Below are positions 16,705 to 25,928 of a stretch of 47,733 nucleotides of DNA, one piece after another (the first letter of the stretch is position 1; each line of letters opens with the position of its first letter). Made by a program: the position numbers and the translations under genes. The notes below the pieces were generated by a model. That model was not told where the DNA came from and did not search any database. It saw only the letters and a list, made by a program, of their open reading frames with translations. Origin of the DNA: Sphingobacteriaceae bacterium UBA2059 (GTDB lineage: Bacteria > Bacteroidota > Bacteroidia > Sphingobacteriales > Sphingobacteriaceae). The stretch lies in contig DDAL01000008.1 in the NCBI GenBank assembly GCA_002332615.1, positions 466,390 to 514,122 of the forward strand, given 5' to 3'.

Positions 16705-17829
16705 ATGAAAGAATACTCAGCCGAGGAATTACAAAACATCCTGTCCCAGTTTTCAGTTAAAGGAACTATAGAAGCCATCAAGCCTTTTGGTTCCGGTCAT
16801 ATCAATTCAACTTTTCTAGTTACCGATACCGACCCGCAAGCACCATTTTATTTACTGCAAAAGATCAATCACAACGTCTTTAAAGACGTTGAAGGGCTTA
16901 CGAATAATATTAAGCATGTTACCGCGCACTTAAAAGCTAAAGTAGCAGAACAAGGCGGTGATCCGGATGCGGAGGTGCTTACCCTGATAGCTGCAAACAA
17001 GGGTAGTTATTATATAAAAGACGCAGATGGCAACTACTGGCGCATGTACTACTTTATGAAGGATACCAAGAGCTATGATATGGTAGAAACAGAAAAGCAG
17101 GCTTCGGAGACAGGAAAAGCTTTCGGACGCTTTCAAAAAATGCTTTCAGACCTTCCTGCCAGCCTGCTTGTAGAAACCATACCCGGCTTTCAGGACGTAG
17201 AACTTCGCCTTAACCAGCTGCAGGAAGCAATAGCAAACAACGCTGTCGGGCGACTTAATAAAGTTCAGCATGTGGTAGACTACCTGCTTGACCGGGCAGA
17301 CCGTATGACCACCATCCTTAAAATGGGAAGAGAAGGCAAACTGCCAAAGCGAATCATCCACTATGATACCAAGCTAAACAATGTTTTGCTTAATGACAAA
17401 GACGAAGTACAATGCGTGATAGACCTGGATACCGTTATGCCCGGTTACGTTGCCTACGACTTCGGCGACGCCATACGCACCATCATCAACAAGGCACCCG
17501 AAGATGAGAAAGATCTCAGTAAGATCGTGCTGAATACCAATCTTTACCGTGCTTATACTCAAGGCTATCTAAAAGAAGCCATTGATTTTCTCACTCCCGA
17601 AGAGGTAGCATCGCTTACCGAAGGAGCCCTGCTTATACCTTACATACAAACAGTACGCTTCCTTACCGATTATATACAGGGAGACACCTATTATAAAACC
17701 CACTTCCCCGAACATAACCTTCAGCGCACACTTGCACAGCAAGAACTCTACAGGCAACTTGAAACCAGGCAGGATGAGCTGAATACTATTTTGACAGACG
17801 TTTATCAATCCATTAAACAAGGAGCCTAG
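16705..17829 (+). CDS. nahK: N-acetylhexosamine 1-kinase-like phosphotransferase
   Basis: A 374-aa kinase of the aminoglycoside-phosphotransferase fold. It closely resembles the bifidobacterial NahK, which phosphorylates GlcNAc/GalNAc at C1 in the lacto-N-biose pathway: the N-terminal GSGHINSTFLV nucleotide loop, HYDTKLNNVLL (His219-Asp221-Lys223-Asn226, catalytic Asp221), VIDLDTVMPG for metal binding, YDFGDAIR, EDEKDLSK and a late FPEHNLQRT block all match in order and spacing. Length is as in the family. It opens a tight operon: the next gene starts on the base after its stop. Use of GlcNAc or GalNAc is inferred from similarity and from the neighbouring NagB/PIG-L gene. Confidence 0.85.
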   Translation: MKEYSAEELQNILSQFSVKGTIEAIKPFGSGHINSTFLVTDTDPQAPFYLLQKINHNVFKDVEGLTNNIKHVTAHLKAKVAEQGGDPDAEVLTLIAANKGSYYIKDADGNYWRMYYFMKDTKSYDMVETEKQASETGKAFGRFQKMLSDLPASLLVETIPGFQDVELRLNQLQEAIANNAVGRLNKVQHVVDYLLDRADRMTTILKMGREGKLPKRIIHYDTKLNNVLLNDKDEVQCVIDLDTVMPGYVAYDFGDAIRTIINKAPEDEKDLSKIVLNTNLYRAYTQGYLKEAIDFLTPEEVASLTEGALLIPYIQTVRFLTDYIQGDTYYKTHFPEHNLQRTLAQQELYRQLETRQDELNTILTDVYQSIKQGA

Positions 17830-18459
17830 ATGCACAGCTTAACAGTTTCCGCTATACCGCCTGCAAAAAGCATAGAAGAGCTTTCTTCTATGCTCGATAC
17901 ACAGGAACGCCATCCGCTTGACAACGTGCCGTGGCCCAGCCTTTATCCCTATAAGCCCGGTGTAAGCTTTTCGATAGCCTATGCAGGTAGTCACCTGTAT
18001 CTTAAATTCTACGCTATCGAAAAGGAACTTAAAGCCCTTTACAGCCGGCATCAGGATCCGGTGTATAAAGACAGCTGCGTAGAGTTCTTTATAAACTTTG
18101 AAGGCGAAAACTCCTATTACAACCTGGAGGTAAACAGCAGGGGGGTATGCCTGATGGCCTACGGACCCGACAGGCACAGCAGGCAGCCGATAGATGTGCA
18201 ACTATTGAGCACCATTAAGTCCCTAAGTCGCATAGAGGCATCGCAACAAGCCGTTAGCTGGGACATAACCCTTGAATTGCCGCTCACAATTTTTTCATCA
18301 ACCGCTATTGACACCCTGAAGGGAAAAAGCTGCAAAGCCAATTTTTATAAATGCGGTGATAATTTGCTTGAGCCGCATTACATCAGCTGGTCGCCCATTC
18401 ATACCGAACAACCAGATTTTCACCTTTCTAAGTTCTTTGGTAACTTGCAGTTCAACTAA
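17830..18459 (+). CDS. CBM9-like carbohydrate-binding protein
   Basis: A 209-aa protein resembling the carbohydrate-binding family 9 fold: a Trp/Tyr-rich WPSLYPYKPGVSFSIAY strand region, YLKFYAIE, the KDSCVEFFINF motif (a hallmark of CBM9-like sheets), YYNLEVNSRG and the closing ISWSPIHTEQPDFHLSKFFG. There is no signal peptide, so it is probably cytoplasmic, which is unusual for a binding module with no attached enzyme. Its ATG directly abuts the stop of the kinase gene, indicating translational coupling, and the esterase gene follows after 12 nt. Ligand unknown. Confidence 0.75.
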   Translation: MHSLTVSAIPPAKSIEELSSMLDTQERHPLDNVPWPSLYPYKPGVSFSIAYAGSHLYLKFYAIEKELKALYSRHQDPVYKDSCVEFFINFEGENSYYNLEVNSRGVCLMAYGPDRHSRQPIDVQLLSTIKSLSRIEASQQAVSWDITLELPLTIFSSTAIDTLKGKSCKANFYKCGDNLLEPHYISWSPIHTEQPDFHLSKFFGNLQFN

Positions 18460-18471
18460 AAAAAGCACTTT

Positions 18472-19296
18472 ATGAAGAAGTTTTTTGCAGCACTGTTATG
18501 CTTATACAGTTTTATTCCGGCTCTCTTTGCCGCTCAGGTCGATACAGTAGAAACCTATAGTCCGTCCATGAAGAAAAAAATAAAAGCTGTTGTCATTACA
18601 CCTCAAAGCTATAAAACAGCTAAAGAGCTTCCTACGGTTTACCTGCTACACGGTTACGGAGGCAATTACAGCAACTGGATAACGAAAGTTCCCGCAATAA
18701 GCAAAATTGCCGACGAAAAGCAGCTCATCATTGTATGCCCCGACGGCGCAATCGGCAGCTGGTACCTGGATGTGGAAGGAAATAAGGACTGGCAGTACGA
18801 AACCTATGTAAGTAAGGAGCTTGTACAATGGGTTGATAAGAACTATAAAACAAAGGCCCGGCCGCAGGGACGCGCCATTACAGGCCTCAGCATGGGCGGG
18901 CACGGGGCACTTTATCTGGCTTTCAGGCACCAGGAGGTGTTTGGGGCAGCCGGAAGCATGAGCGGTGGAGTAGACATACGGCCATTTCCCAATAGCTGGG
19001 AGCTTGTAAAGAGCTTAGGCACCTATGCGCAGCATCCGGATCAATGGGAAAAAAATACGGTGATAAACCTGGTGCATCTGCTCACACCAAAATCACTTGC
19101 CTTAATTATTGACTGCGGAACCGAGGATTTTTTCTTTAAAGTGAATGAAGAGCTCCATAAAAAGCTTGCCTACTTTAATATACCTCACGATTACATAAGC
19201 AGGCCGGGAGCGCACAACTGGGATTACTGGAAAAATGCTGTCGAATACCAGCTACACTTTATGAGTAACTACTTTAACAGCAACAAGGCTCAATGA
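18472..19296 (+). CDS. Secreted esterase of the esterase D / S-formylglutathione hydrolase-like family
   Basis: A 274-aa alpha/beta hydrolase with an N-terminal signal peptide (residues 1-21, ending near FAAQ). Seen directly: TVYLLHGYGGNYSNW with the oxyanion HG, the nucleophile elbow GLSMGG with Ser140, a DCGTEDFFF strand carrying the acid, and PGAHNWDYWK with the catalytic His. Periplasmic members of this family remove acyl groups (acetyl, feruloyl) from sugars; which one is not visible. The stop overlaps the next start by 4 nt (ATGA). Its place in an amino-sugar operon suggests sugar-ester hydrolysis, which is inference. Confidence 0.88.
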   Translation: MKKFFAALLCLYSFIPALFAAQVDTVETYSPSMKKKIKAVVITPQSYKTAKELPTVYLLHGYGGNYSNWITKVPAISKIADEKQLIIVCPDGAIGSWYLDVEGNKDWQYETYVSKELVQWVDKNYKTKARPQGRAITGLSMGGHGALYLAFRHQEVFGAAGSMSGGVDIRPFPNSWELVKSLGTYAQHPDQWEKNTVINLVHLLTPKSLALIIDCGTEDFFFKVNEELHKKLAYFNIPHDYISRPGAHNWDYWKNAVEYQLHFMSNYFNSNKAQ

Positions 19297-19880
19297 CACT
19301 TACCCAAGTCCTTAAAAAGGAAACCCGCAAAGAACATCAGGCGCTGGAAAAAACGCTTATCCTTCCTATGAAAGCTATAAAGAGTGTAGAGGATTATTCA
19401 GCTATCCTCAAAGCCTTCTATGGATTTATAAGTCCGCTTGAAAAGCTCATTCATCAGCACGTGCAAGGTTCGGGCCTGCCCGACATGCAGCTGCGGCGCC
19501 AGTCGCACTGGCTTATCAATGATATTAAGAGCCTGGGCGGGCACACAGACGACCTTGTGCTAAGCGAACGCATGCCCCTTATTCAAAAGCCCTGCCAGGC
19601 TGTAGGAGCCCTTTATGTACTAGAGGGATCCACTTTAGGAGGCCAGGTCATTGTAAAAATGCTGCGATCCTCTCTTCCGCAGCTTACAGGCAATAGCTTG
19701 TCGTTTTTCAATGGCTATGGAGCAAGAACAGCAGCTATGTGGCAAAGCTTTCAGCACTATTTAGATACCGAAGTGCTAAGTGCAGAACAGCAGGAAGAAT
19801 TACTAGGTGCAGCCAGAGATACATTTTATAGGTTTGACAAATGGCTGCAAAGCAGCTTAAATAAAAAAGGGGAATACTGA
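19293..19880 (+). CDS. Heme oxygenase-like protein (bacteriophytochrome-type BphO)
   Basis: A 195-aa helical protein of the biliverdin-producing heme oxygenase family: LKKETRKEHQALE at the start with His15 as the expected proximal heme ligand, and the distal-helix block GALYVLEGSTLGGQVI around residues 106-121. Family members cleave heme to biliverdin, iron and CO and often sit beside a bacteriophytochrome; none is visible here. Instead it is the last gene of the kinase-CBM9-esterase operon, overlapping the esterase by 4 nt, and its stop lies in the loop of the following terminator. The reason for its place among sugar genes is unknown. Confidence 0.85.
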   Translation: MTLTQVLKKETRKEHQALEKTLILPMKAIKSVEDYSAILKAFYGFISPLEKLIHQHVQGSGLPDMQLRRQSHWLINDIKSLGGHTDDLVLSERMPLIQKPCQAVGALYVLEGSTLGGQVIVKMLRSSLPQLTGNSLSFFNGYGARTAAMWQSFQHYLDTEVLSAEQQEELLGAARDTFYRFDKWLQSSLNKKGEY

Positions 19881-19897
19881 TTGCATTCCCCTTTTTT
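19863..19897. terminator. Bidirectional terminator between heme oxygenase and SIMPL genes
   Basis: GGGGAAT (19869-19875) pairs with ATTCCCC (19885-19891), flanked by six A before and six T after, so it can act on both strands. The heme oxygenase stop codon lies in the loop, and the converging minus-strand gene ends at 19912. Confidence 0.9.
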
Positions 19898-19911
19898 ACT
19901 ATCAAAAATGA

Positions 19912-20616
19912 TTATTTAAGTTCAAACACCACATTTACCTGCGTCCTTAAAGTAATCTTTTTAAAGTCAATCTCCGGAGCAGAGTCGGCAGCATCAGAGG
20001 CGCTTTGAGCCTTCATCATTCGCGACGTTTCGTACATAACCGGACTGTACCCACCGCCATCGTTTTCAATAATCGACAATACATTTCCAAGGTTGTTATT
20101 AAGAGCTCCGGCCAGCGAGGCAGCCCTTTGCTTTGCATCCAGTACAGCCTTAATACGCAAGTCCTTCTTCACGCTCTCCATTTTCGAGTAGTCGTATTTC
20201 TGAATATAGGTTGACTGAACGCCTTTGGCATCAATGCCGCTCATCAGTTTATTGTATTTATTAAGGTCGGTAACCTTTATCATATACTGTTTCGAGGCCA
20301 GAAATTCGGCATTCTTTTTCTTATTCCAATAGTCCGTACTGGCCGAGACATTGCTTATTGTAATGTTTTCCTTTGGAATACCTGCATTTTGCACGCTTGC
20401 ATAGAGCTGTTTTTCCAACTCAGTAATTTCAACCTTCTTTTTGCTGTTATTATCTCTAAGGTACTCCCTTAACGAAACAGCAACATAAAGAATATCCGGA
20501 GTAACTTCAGTTTCTGCTGTGCCTACTACTTCAACCTTGCGGCGCGTATCTATACCCTGAGCAAATGTACTCAGGCTCATTAAACCTAAAATCCCTAAAG
20601 CGATGTACTTTTTCAT
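19912..20616 (-). CDS. Secreted SIMPL domain (DUF541) protein
   Basis: A 234-aa protein with a clear signal peptide (residues 1-19, cleavage after AQ/G region) followed by the SIMPL/DUF541 domain: VEVVGTAETEVTPDILYVAVSL is the typical first strand (shown in part, VTPDILYVAVSL), then a long helix, an ASTDYWNKKK middle and a LRTQVNVVFELK end. Proteins of this family are periplasmic or outer-membrane associated; some are linked to oxidative stress, but no biochemical role is settled. It stands alone on the minus strand, converging on the heme oxygenase gene. Confidence 0.88.
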   Translation of the reverse strand: MKKYIALGILGLMSLSTFAQGIDTRRKVEVVGTAETEVTPDILYVAVSLREYLRDNNSKKKVEITELEKQLYASVQNAGIPKENITISNVSASTDYWNKKKNAEFLASKQYMIKVTDLNKYNKLMSGIDAKGVQSTYIQKYDYSKMESVKKDLRIKAVLDAKQRAASLAGALNNNLGNVLSIIENDGGGYSPVMYETSRMMKAQSASDAADSAPEIDFKKITLRTQVNVVFELK

Positions 20617-20680
20617 AATGTATTCTATTTGGTTTGGTAACTATACAAGTAAGAGTATTGTTTTAGCAGTTTTCCACAAA

Positions 20681-20722
20681 TAAAAAAAGAAAGTCCTCCA
20701 TCTGATTAAAAATGAAGGACTT
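20681..20722 (-). terminator. Terminator of the ileS-dksA-lspA operon
   Basis: On the minus strand an 11-bp stem (20722-20712 with 20701-20691) includes one U-G wobble and is followed by a T-rich run. On the plus strand the same position would be a C-A mismatch, so the hairpin is built for minus-strand RNA. It lies 42 nt after the lspA stop. Confidence 0.82.
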
Positions 20723-20764
20723 AATTTATGTGGACAGTAATTTCAGGGGTCGGCCAAGCTCCGT

Positions 20765-21382
20765 TTAAGCCTTGTTTTCCTCCTTAAAATACTTATTCTG
20801 AAAAAGCAGGATACAGATAACACCTATGGATATAGATGCATCAGCAATGTTAAAAACAGGCCTGAAGAAAATAAAATCCTCGCCAGCCCAAAAAGGAAAC
20901 CAGGATGGATAGTGGCCCTGTATAATGGGAAAATATAGCATATCAACCACCTTTCCATGGAATAAAGACGAATAGCCGCCCTCCGGCGGAAACAAGCGGG
21001 CTTTCTGAAAGTAATTGCTCTCACTGAATATGAGGCCATAAAATGTAGAATCAATAATATTGCCCATAGCACCGGCAAAAATCATCGCTACATTCAATAT
21101 AAACCATTTATGGTACTTATGCTTAACCAGGTACACTATGCCATAACCAATAGCCAGCACAGCAAGTATGCGGAAAAGCGTTAAGGCAAGCTTGCCTGCC
21201 TCACCGCCAAATTCCATTCCAAATGCCATTCCGTTGTTTTCGGTAAAGTGGATAATGAACCACTTACCCAGGATATGAAATTCCTGTCCAAGCGTCATAT
21301 TGAGCTTGATCCAGAACTTCACCAGCTGATCTGCAAGCAGAATAAAAAATACAAGCAGGAACGGCCTGGAGTAAGCTTTCAT
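20765..21382 (-). CDS. lspA: Lipoprotein signal peptidase (signal peptidase II)
   Basis: Inner-membrane aspartic protease that removes signal peptides from prolipoproteins. The 205-aa protein has four hydrophobic segments and both catalytic Asp: GAMGNIID with Asp111 and FNIADASI with Asp181, plus the TENNGMAFG loop. It is longer than the E. coli enzyme because of an insert between the two Asp (about residues 112-170), which is normal in Bacteroidota. The start ATG directly follows the dksA-type stop, so the two are translationally coupled. The many lipoproteins in this window (SusD, DUF4270, TlpA-like, M1 peptidase) are its expected substrates. Confidence 0.97.
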   Translation of the reverse strand: MKAYSRPFLLVFFILLADQLVKFWIKLNMTLGQEFHILGKWFIIHFTENNGMAFGMEFGGEAGKLALTLFRILAVLAIGYGIVYLVKHKYHKWFILNVAMIFAGAMGNIIDSTFYGLIFSESNYFQKARLFPPEGGYSSLFHGKVVDMLYFPIIQGHYPSWFPFWAGEDFIFFRPVFNIADASISIGVICILLFQNKYFKEENKA

Positions 21383-21766
21383 TTAGTACTGCTTCAATTT
21401 AGCTTCCATGCTCAGGGTAGTATGCGGCACAGCGCGAAGTCGCTCTTTCTGAATAAGCTTACCCGTTTCGCGGCACACACCATACGTTTTATTCTCAATA
21501 CGCACCAAGGCAGCCTCCAGGTTTTCAATAAACTTTTTCTGGCGGGCAGCAAGCTGATTGGTTTGCTCTTTTTCCAAAGTAGCAGAACCATCTTCGAGTG
21601 TTTTAAACGTACCGGCAGTGTCGTCCGTACCATTAGAATTCGGACTGCTAAGCGACTGAGTTAAAGAGGTAAGTTCCTCCCTTGCAATGCGCAGTTTCTC
21701 AAGAATGATATCTTTAAACTCCTGTAGTTCAGAGTCGGAATACCTGGTTTTTTCGTTGTTTTCCAT
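21383..21766 (-). CDS. DksA/TraR family protein lacking the zinc-binding cysteines
   Basis: A 127-aa protein with an N-terminal coiled coil (about 10-90, carrying LEKEQTNQLAARQKK) and the C-terminal DksA/TraR finger region YGVCRETGKLIQKERLRAVPH. In E. coli DksA this region has four Cys; here only Cys98 remains and the others are Thr, Ser and Glu-type residues. Such finger-less forms are typical of Bacteroidota and are usually annotated as TraR/DksA family. A role at the RNA polymerase secondary channel is known for the family and inferred here. It starts 2 nt after ileS and abuts lspA. Confidence 0.88.
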   Translation of the reverse strand: MENNEKTRYSDSELQEFKDIILEKLRIAREELTSLTQSLSSPNSNGTDDTAGTFKTLEDGSATLEKEQTNQLAARQKKFIENLEAALVRIENKTYGVCRETGKLIQKERLRAVPHTTLSMEAKLKQY

Positions 21767-21768
21767 GT

Positions 21769-24700
21769 TTAAGCCCTCGTTATTGATATTATAAGTTCAT
21801 GTCCATCTATCTCCACCCTATCCGCAGCTTCAATCGTTTCTTCAAAATTGAAAGAATCAGCGAGTATTTCGGCGCAAATATAGGATAAATTATTCTTTAC
21901 AGCATCCGCGATGTAAGGAGCAAAAGCGGCCCTCACGTGTATCTTGTCCGTTACTTCAAAGCCTTTCTCTTTTCTAAGATTTTGAATACGGTTTACCAGT
22001 TCGCGGGCTATGCCTTCTTCTTTTAGTTCTTTGCTTATCGTAACATCCAGGGCCACGGTAAGTTTGCCCAAATTCGTCACCTGCCAGCCTGGTACATCCT
22101 CTGCAAAAATTTCCACATCACCAAGCTCCAGGTTCAGGTTAAAGTCATCCTTTGTAAAAGCGGCACTGCCCGCATGTTCAAATGCTGCAAGCTGTTCCTG
22201 GTTCATTGCGTTGATAAAGGCAGTTATATCCTTCATATATTTGCCCGCGCGCTTGCCAAGCGCCTTGAAGTTAGGTTTAACCTTTTTCTTAATAATGCCG
22301 GCAGTATCACTAATATACTCAATATGCCTGATATTTGTTTCCGACAAAATGAGATCGCGCACACTTTCAACCTTCTCCATAAAGCTGTTATCAAGCACCG
22401 GCAAAAGTATTTTGTTAAGCGGCTGCCTAACATTAATGCCAACCTTTTTTCTTAAAGAAAGCACCATAGAAGAAATATCCTGAGCAAGAGCCATACGTTC
22501 TTCCAGGGCTTTATCCACCATCGATGCATGATACGTTGGGAAAGAACCCAGATGAACCGACTCGGCAGCATCTTTTTTACTTATAGTATTTAGATCGCGG
22601 AAAAGCTGCTCAGCAAAGAAAGGCGCAATGGGCGACATCAGCGAAGCAAGCGTATGAAGGCAGGTATACAAGGTCTGATAAGCCGAAACCTTATCCTCTG
22701 TATAATCGCCTTTCCAAAAGCGGCGGCGACATAAGCGTACATACCAGTTGCTAAGATGCTGATCCACAAAGTCCTGTATAGCACGCGCTGCGCGGGTAGG
22801 CTCAAAGTCGGCATAAAAATCATCCACCTCACGCGTAAGCGAGTTCAACAAAGAAATGATCCAGCGGTCAATCTCAGGTCTTTTGTCAAGGTCTATATCT
22901 GCCTCTGCATAGCTAAACCTGTCAATATTGGCATATAAAGCAAAGAACGCATACGTATTGTAAAGCGTGCCAAAAAACTTACGGCGCACCTCATCAAGCC
23001 CCTCCACATTAAACTTAAGATTATCCCAGGGCGAGGCATTGCTTATCATATACCAGCGAGTAGCATCGGCACCATACTTTTCAATGGTTTCAAACGGATC
23101 TACCCCGTTGCCCAGTCGTTTAGACATTTTATTGCCATTCTTATCAAGCACCAGGCCGTTAGATACCACGTTTTTAAAGGCTACCGAATCATTAAGCATT
23201 ACCGATATGGCATGCAAAGTAAAAAACCAACCGCGGGTCTGGTCTACACCTTCGGCAATAAAATCTGCCGGATATACACTTTTCAGCTTCTCCTTATTGT
23301 CAAAGGGATAATGCCACTGCGCATAAGGCATAGCTCCCGAGTCGAACCAAACATCTATAAGGTCAGGCTCGCGGTACATGCGCTTGCCGCTTGCCGAAAC
23401 CAGGACAATATGGTCCACATAAGGGCGGTGAAGGTCGAAACTATTTTTGTTAAGCGCTTCTATCACCTCCCGTGCCTTGTCCTTTTCCTCGGCCGAAAGC
23501 TCTTCGCTTTCAATAGCCCGGTATATGTATTCCTTAAGCTCTTTAACAGAGCCAATGCAAACCTCGTCCATGCTATCCTCAGAGCGCCATATAGGCAGCG
23601 GCGTGCCCCAGTAGCGGGAGCGTGATAAGTTCCAGTCGACCAGGTTTTCAAGCCAGTTGCCAAAACGCCCGGTACCGGTAGCCTCTGGCTTCCAGTTAAT
23701 AGTTTTGTTAAGCTCAACCATACGGTCTTTAACCGCCGTGGTGCGTATAAACCAGCTATCCAGCGGATAGTACAGCACCGGCTTATCCGTGCGCCAGCAG
23801 TGCGGATAGCTGTGTTCATATTTTTTTACGTCAAAGGCCTTGTTTTCTTCCTTAAGCTTAATCGCTATCAGCACATCCGTAGCTCTGAAATCTTCGCGGG
23901 CACGTTCCTCATCCGAGTAAAACTCCTCTTTCACATACCGCCCGGCAAAATCAGTAACCTCCTCAATAAACTTTCCCTGACGGTCCACCAGCGGATACTC
24001 ATTGCCACTTTCGTCGCGCGCCATCACAGCTGGCACTCCGTTTTCGCGAGCCGCCCTAAAGTCATCGGCACCAAAGCTGGGCGCAATATGAACAATGCCC
24101 GTGCCATCTTCCGTAGTTACAAAATCGGCAGGAATTACCCTGAAGGCATCGCGTTCAAGGTCCTCATTAGAAACATAGGGCAGGAGCTGAAAATAACGCA
24201 GCCCCAGCAGATCCTCGCCTTTAAACTCAGCCACTACTTCCCAGGGGATAAGTTTATCGCCCTCTTTATAATCTTCAAAAGCAATGCCGCGTGCTTCTTC
24301 TTTAAAGTACCGCGATACAAGGTCCTTAGCAAGCACAATGCTTACAGCCGAGTAGGTATACGGATTAAAAGAACGCACCTTCACATAGCTTATGTTTTTG
24401 CCCACGGCCAGGGCACAGTTAGAAGGCAGTGTCCATGGAGTGGTGGTCCAGGCAAGCAGCACCACATCCTCCACCTCTTCCTGAAATAAAACAGGGACAA
24501 GCGGGTGTATCTGGTTGGGCTTAACATGAAACTGCGCCACAATGGAAGTGTCTTTTACATTGCGGTAGGTGCCCGGCATGTTTAGCTCGTGCGAGCTAAG
24601 GCCGGTTCCTGCGGCAGGCGAAAAAGGCTGAACCGTATAGCCTTTATACAGCAAATCCTTATCATACAGCTCCTTCAGTATCCACCACAGAGTTTCAATA

Positions 24701-25161
24701 TAATTATTTTCGTACGTTATATACGGGTTATTGAGGTCTACCCAATACCCCATTTTTTCGGTAATATCGTTCCACACATCCGTGTATTTCATCACCTCGC
24801 TGCGGCATGCAGCATTGTATTCATCCACCGATATCTTTTTGCCTATGTCTTCCTTGGTAATGCCAAGAGTTTTTTCAACTGCAAGCTCAATAGGCAGGCC
24901 ATGGGTGTCCCAGCCACCCTTGCGCTCCACACGGTAACCCTTAAGCGTTTTATAACGGCAAAAAATATCTTTAATGGCGCGTCCCATCACGTGGTGAATG
25001 CCGGGCATTCCATTGGCCGATGGGGGGCCTTCGTAAAAAGTATAAGGATTATCTGCCGGTCTGGACGAAATACTCTTTTCAAATACATTATTCTCTTTCC
25101 AGAATTTAAGTATCTCTTTGCCCGTTTCAGATAGATTAAGCTGTTTATATTCCCTGTACAT
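21769..25161 (-). CDS. ileS: Isoleucyl-tRNA synthetase
   Basis: Class I synthetase charging tRNA-Ile, with an editing domain. 1130 aa from ATG 25161; the frame extends five codons further to a TTG, but the ATG fits the family start (MYREYKQLNL). The HIGH signature is GIHHVMGR (residues 54-61), the KMSKS loop is KMSKR (678-682), and DTHGLPIE precedes the CP1 editing domain. The long C-terminal part lacks the zinc-finger end of the E. coli enzyme, as in the eukaryote-like IleS type common in Bacteroidota. It heads the ileS-dksA-lspA operon. Confidence 0.97.
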   Translation of the reverse strand: MYREYKQLNLSETGKEILKFWKENNVFEKSISSRPADNPYTFYEGPPSANGMPGIHHVMGRAIKDIFCRYKTLKGYRVERKGGWDTHGLPIELAVEKTLGITKEDIGKKISVDEYNAACRSEVMKYTDVWNDITEKMGYWVDLNNPYITYENNYIETLWWILKELYDKDLLYKGYTVQPFSPAAGTGLSSHELNMPGTYRNVKDTSIVAQFHVKPNQIHPLVPVLFQEEVEDVVLLAWTTTPWTLPSNCALAVGKNISYVKVRSFNPYTYSAVSIVLAKDLVSRYFKEEARGIAFEDYKEGDKLIPWEVVAEFKGEDLLGLRYFQLLPYVSNEDLERDAFRVIPADFVTTEDGTGIVHIAPSFGADDFRAARENGVPAVMARDESGNEYPLVDRQGKFIEEVTDFAGRYVKEEFYSDEERAREDFRATDVLIAIKLKEENKAFDVKKYEHSYPHCWRTDKPVLYYPLDSWFIRTTAVKDRMVELNKTINWKPEATGTGRFGNWLENLVDWNLSRSRYWGTPLPIWRSEDSMDEVCIGSVKELKEYIYRAIESEELSAEEKDKAREVIEALNKNSFDLHRPYVDHIVLVSASGKRMYREPDLIDVWFDSGAMPYAQWHYPFDNKEKLKSVYPADFIAEGVDQTRGWFFTLHAISVMLNDSVAFKNVVSNGLVLDKNGNKMSKRLGNGVDPFETIEKYGADATRWYMISNASPWDNLKFNVEGLDEVRRKFFGTLYNTYAFFALYANIDRFSYAEADIDLDKRPEIDRWIISLLNSLTREVDDFYADFEPTRAARAIQDFVDQHLSNWYVRLCRRRFWKGDYTEDKVSAYQTLYTCLHTLASLMSPIAPFFAEQLFRDLNTISKKDAAESVHLGSFPTYHASMVDKALEERMALAQDISSMVLSLRKKVGINVRQPLNKILLPVLDNSFMEKVESVRDLILSETNIRHIEYISDTAGIIKKKVKPNFKALGKRAGKYMKDITAFINAMNQEQLAAFEHAGSAAFTKDDFNLNLELGDVEIFAEDVPGWQVTNLGKLTVALDVTISKELKEEGIARELVNRIQNLRKEKGFEVTDKIHVRAAFAPYIADAVKNNLSYICAEILADSFNFEETIEAADRVEIDGHELIISITRA

Positions 25162-25418
25162 AGATTTCCGTTTCAATTAATATAAGAAAAAACCCTCGCT
25201 TTTTATAAATTACAAGGGCATAAAGTTAAGATTTTTGGCCAATTTGTGAGGCGTAGGCAGGGCGCTTCCGGCTTTTGCTATAAAGTACTTCCTTCAAGCC
25301 CAAAACCTGCGGGCAAACAAGCCCAGCCCATGCGGCAGAACCAATTTTACCAGCTCGCGGCTTTTCTTAAAGCAAGCTAAAACCCTCCCAAAAAGAAGGA
25401 CAAATACAAAGCTCTTTG

Positions 25419-25928
25419 TTATCTGCTGCGGCTAAGCCACCCGGCAATAGATCTGCTGTAAAGCAAGGCAAAGAAGCCCATAATAAGCTTAATGGTACCC
25501 ACAAAAGCGAAGCCCGCATCGACGGGATTTACCGGAATATTGTTTTGAACCATTTGCACCTGCACTTTAAGCTTAAAAGCAAGCTCCGGTACAGTAAAAG
25601 CAAACAAGCAAAGGCCCAGCAGCGTAAGGGCTATTTCGTATACCGATTGTTTGCTTAACGAGGGGTCCAGCAGCTCATGTTTGTCCTCAGGGCTGCTGAT
25701 TATGTTAAGCAGATGTCTGGTTTTAAATATCAGCACCCAGCTGATTAAGAGCATAATGCCAAAGCTGGCAAGACCTATCGAGAGCAAAGGCCAAAGGTCA
25801 TTAAAGGTCTGAGAGCTAAAGCCGGCCACCAGGGCAAATACAATATCCTTCAAACTGTTTAAGGCAGATACGAAAAGATAAATACCCAGTAATTTAACAG
25901 CAACGTCGTATAGATCAGTCTTTTTCAT
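25419..25928 (-). CDS. Four-helix integral membrane protein of unknown function
   Basis: A 169-aa protein starting at ATG 25928 (MKKTDLYDVAVK). The frame runs upstream to 26018, but that extension is a Cys-rich translation of non-coding DNA. Hydrophobic segments at about residues 10-33, 46-67, 96-115 and 130-155 suggest four membrane helices, with the second pair repeating the pattern of the first (YDVAVKLLGIYLF and YEIALTLLGLCLF), so the protein probably arose by internal duplication. I recognise no named family. It stands alone between ileS and the accessory region. Confidence 0.65.
   Translation of the reverse strand: MKKTDLYDVAVKLLGIYLFVSALNSLKDIVFALVAGFSSQTFNDLWPLLSIGLASFGIMLLISWVLIFKTRHLLNIISSPEDKHELLDPSLSKQSVYEIALTLLGLCLFAFTVPELAFKLKVQVQMVQNNIPVNPVDAGFAFVGTIKLIMGFFALLYSRSIAGWLSRSR

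Noticed and set aside
23800..24489. Plus-strand ORF of 229 codons inside ileS
   Set aside because: It lies wholly antisense to a clearly identified isoleucyl-tRNA synthetase gene, and its translation is rich in Ile/Arg/His with no family features.
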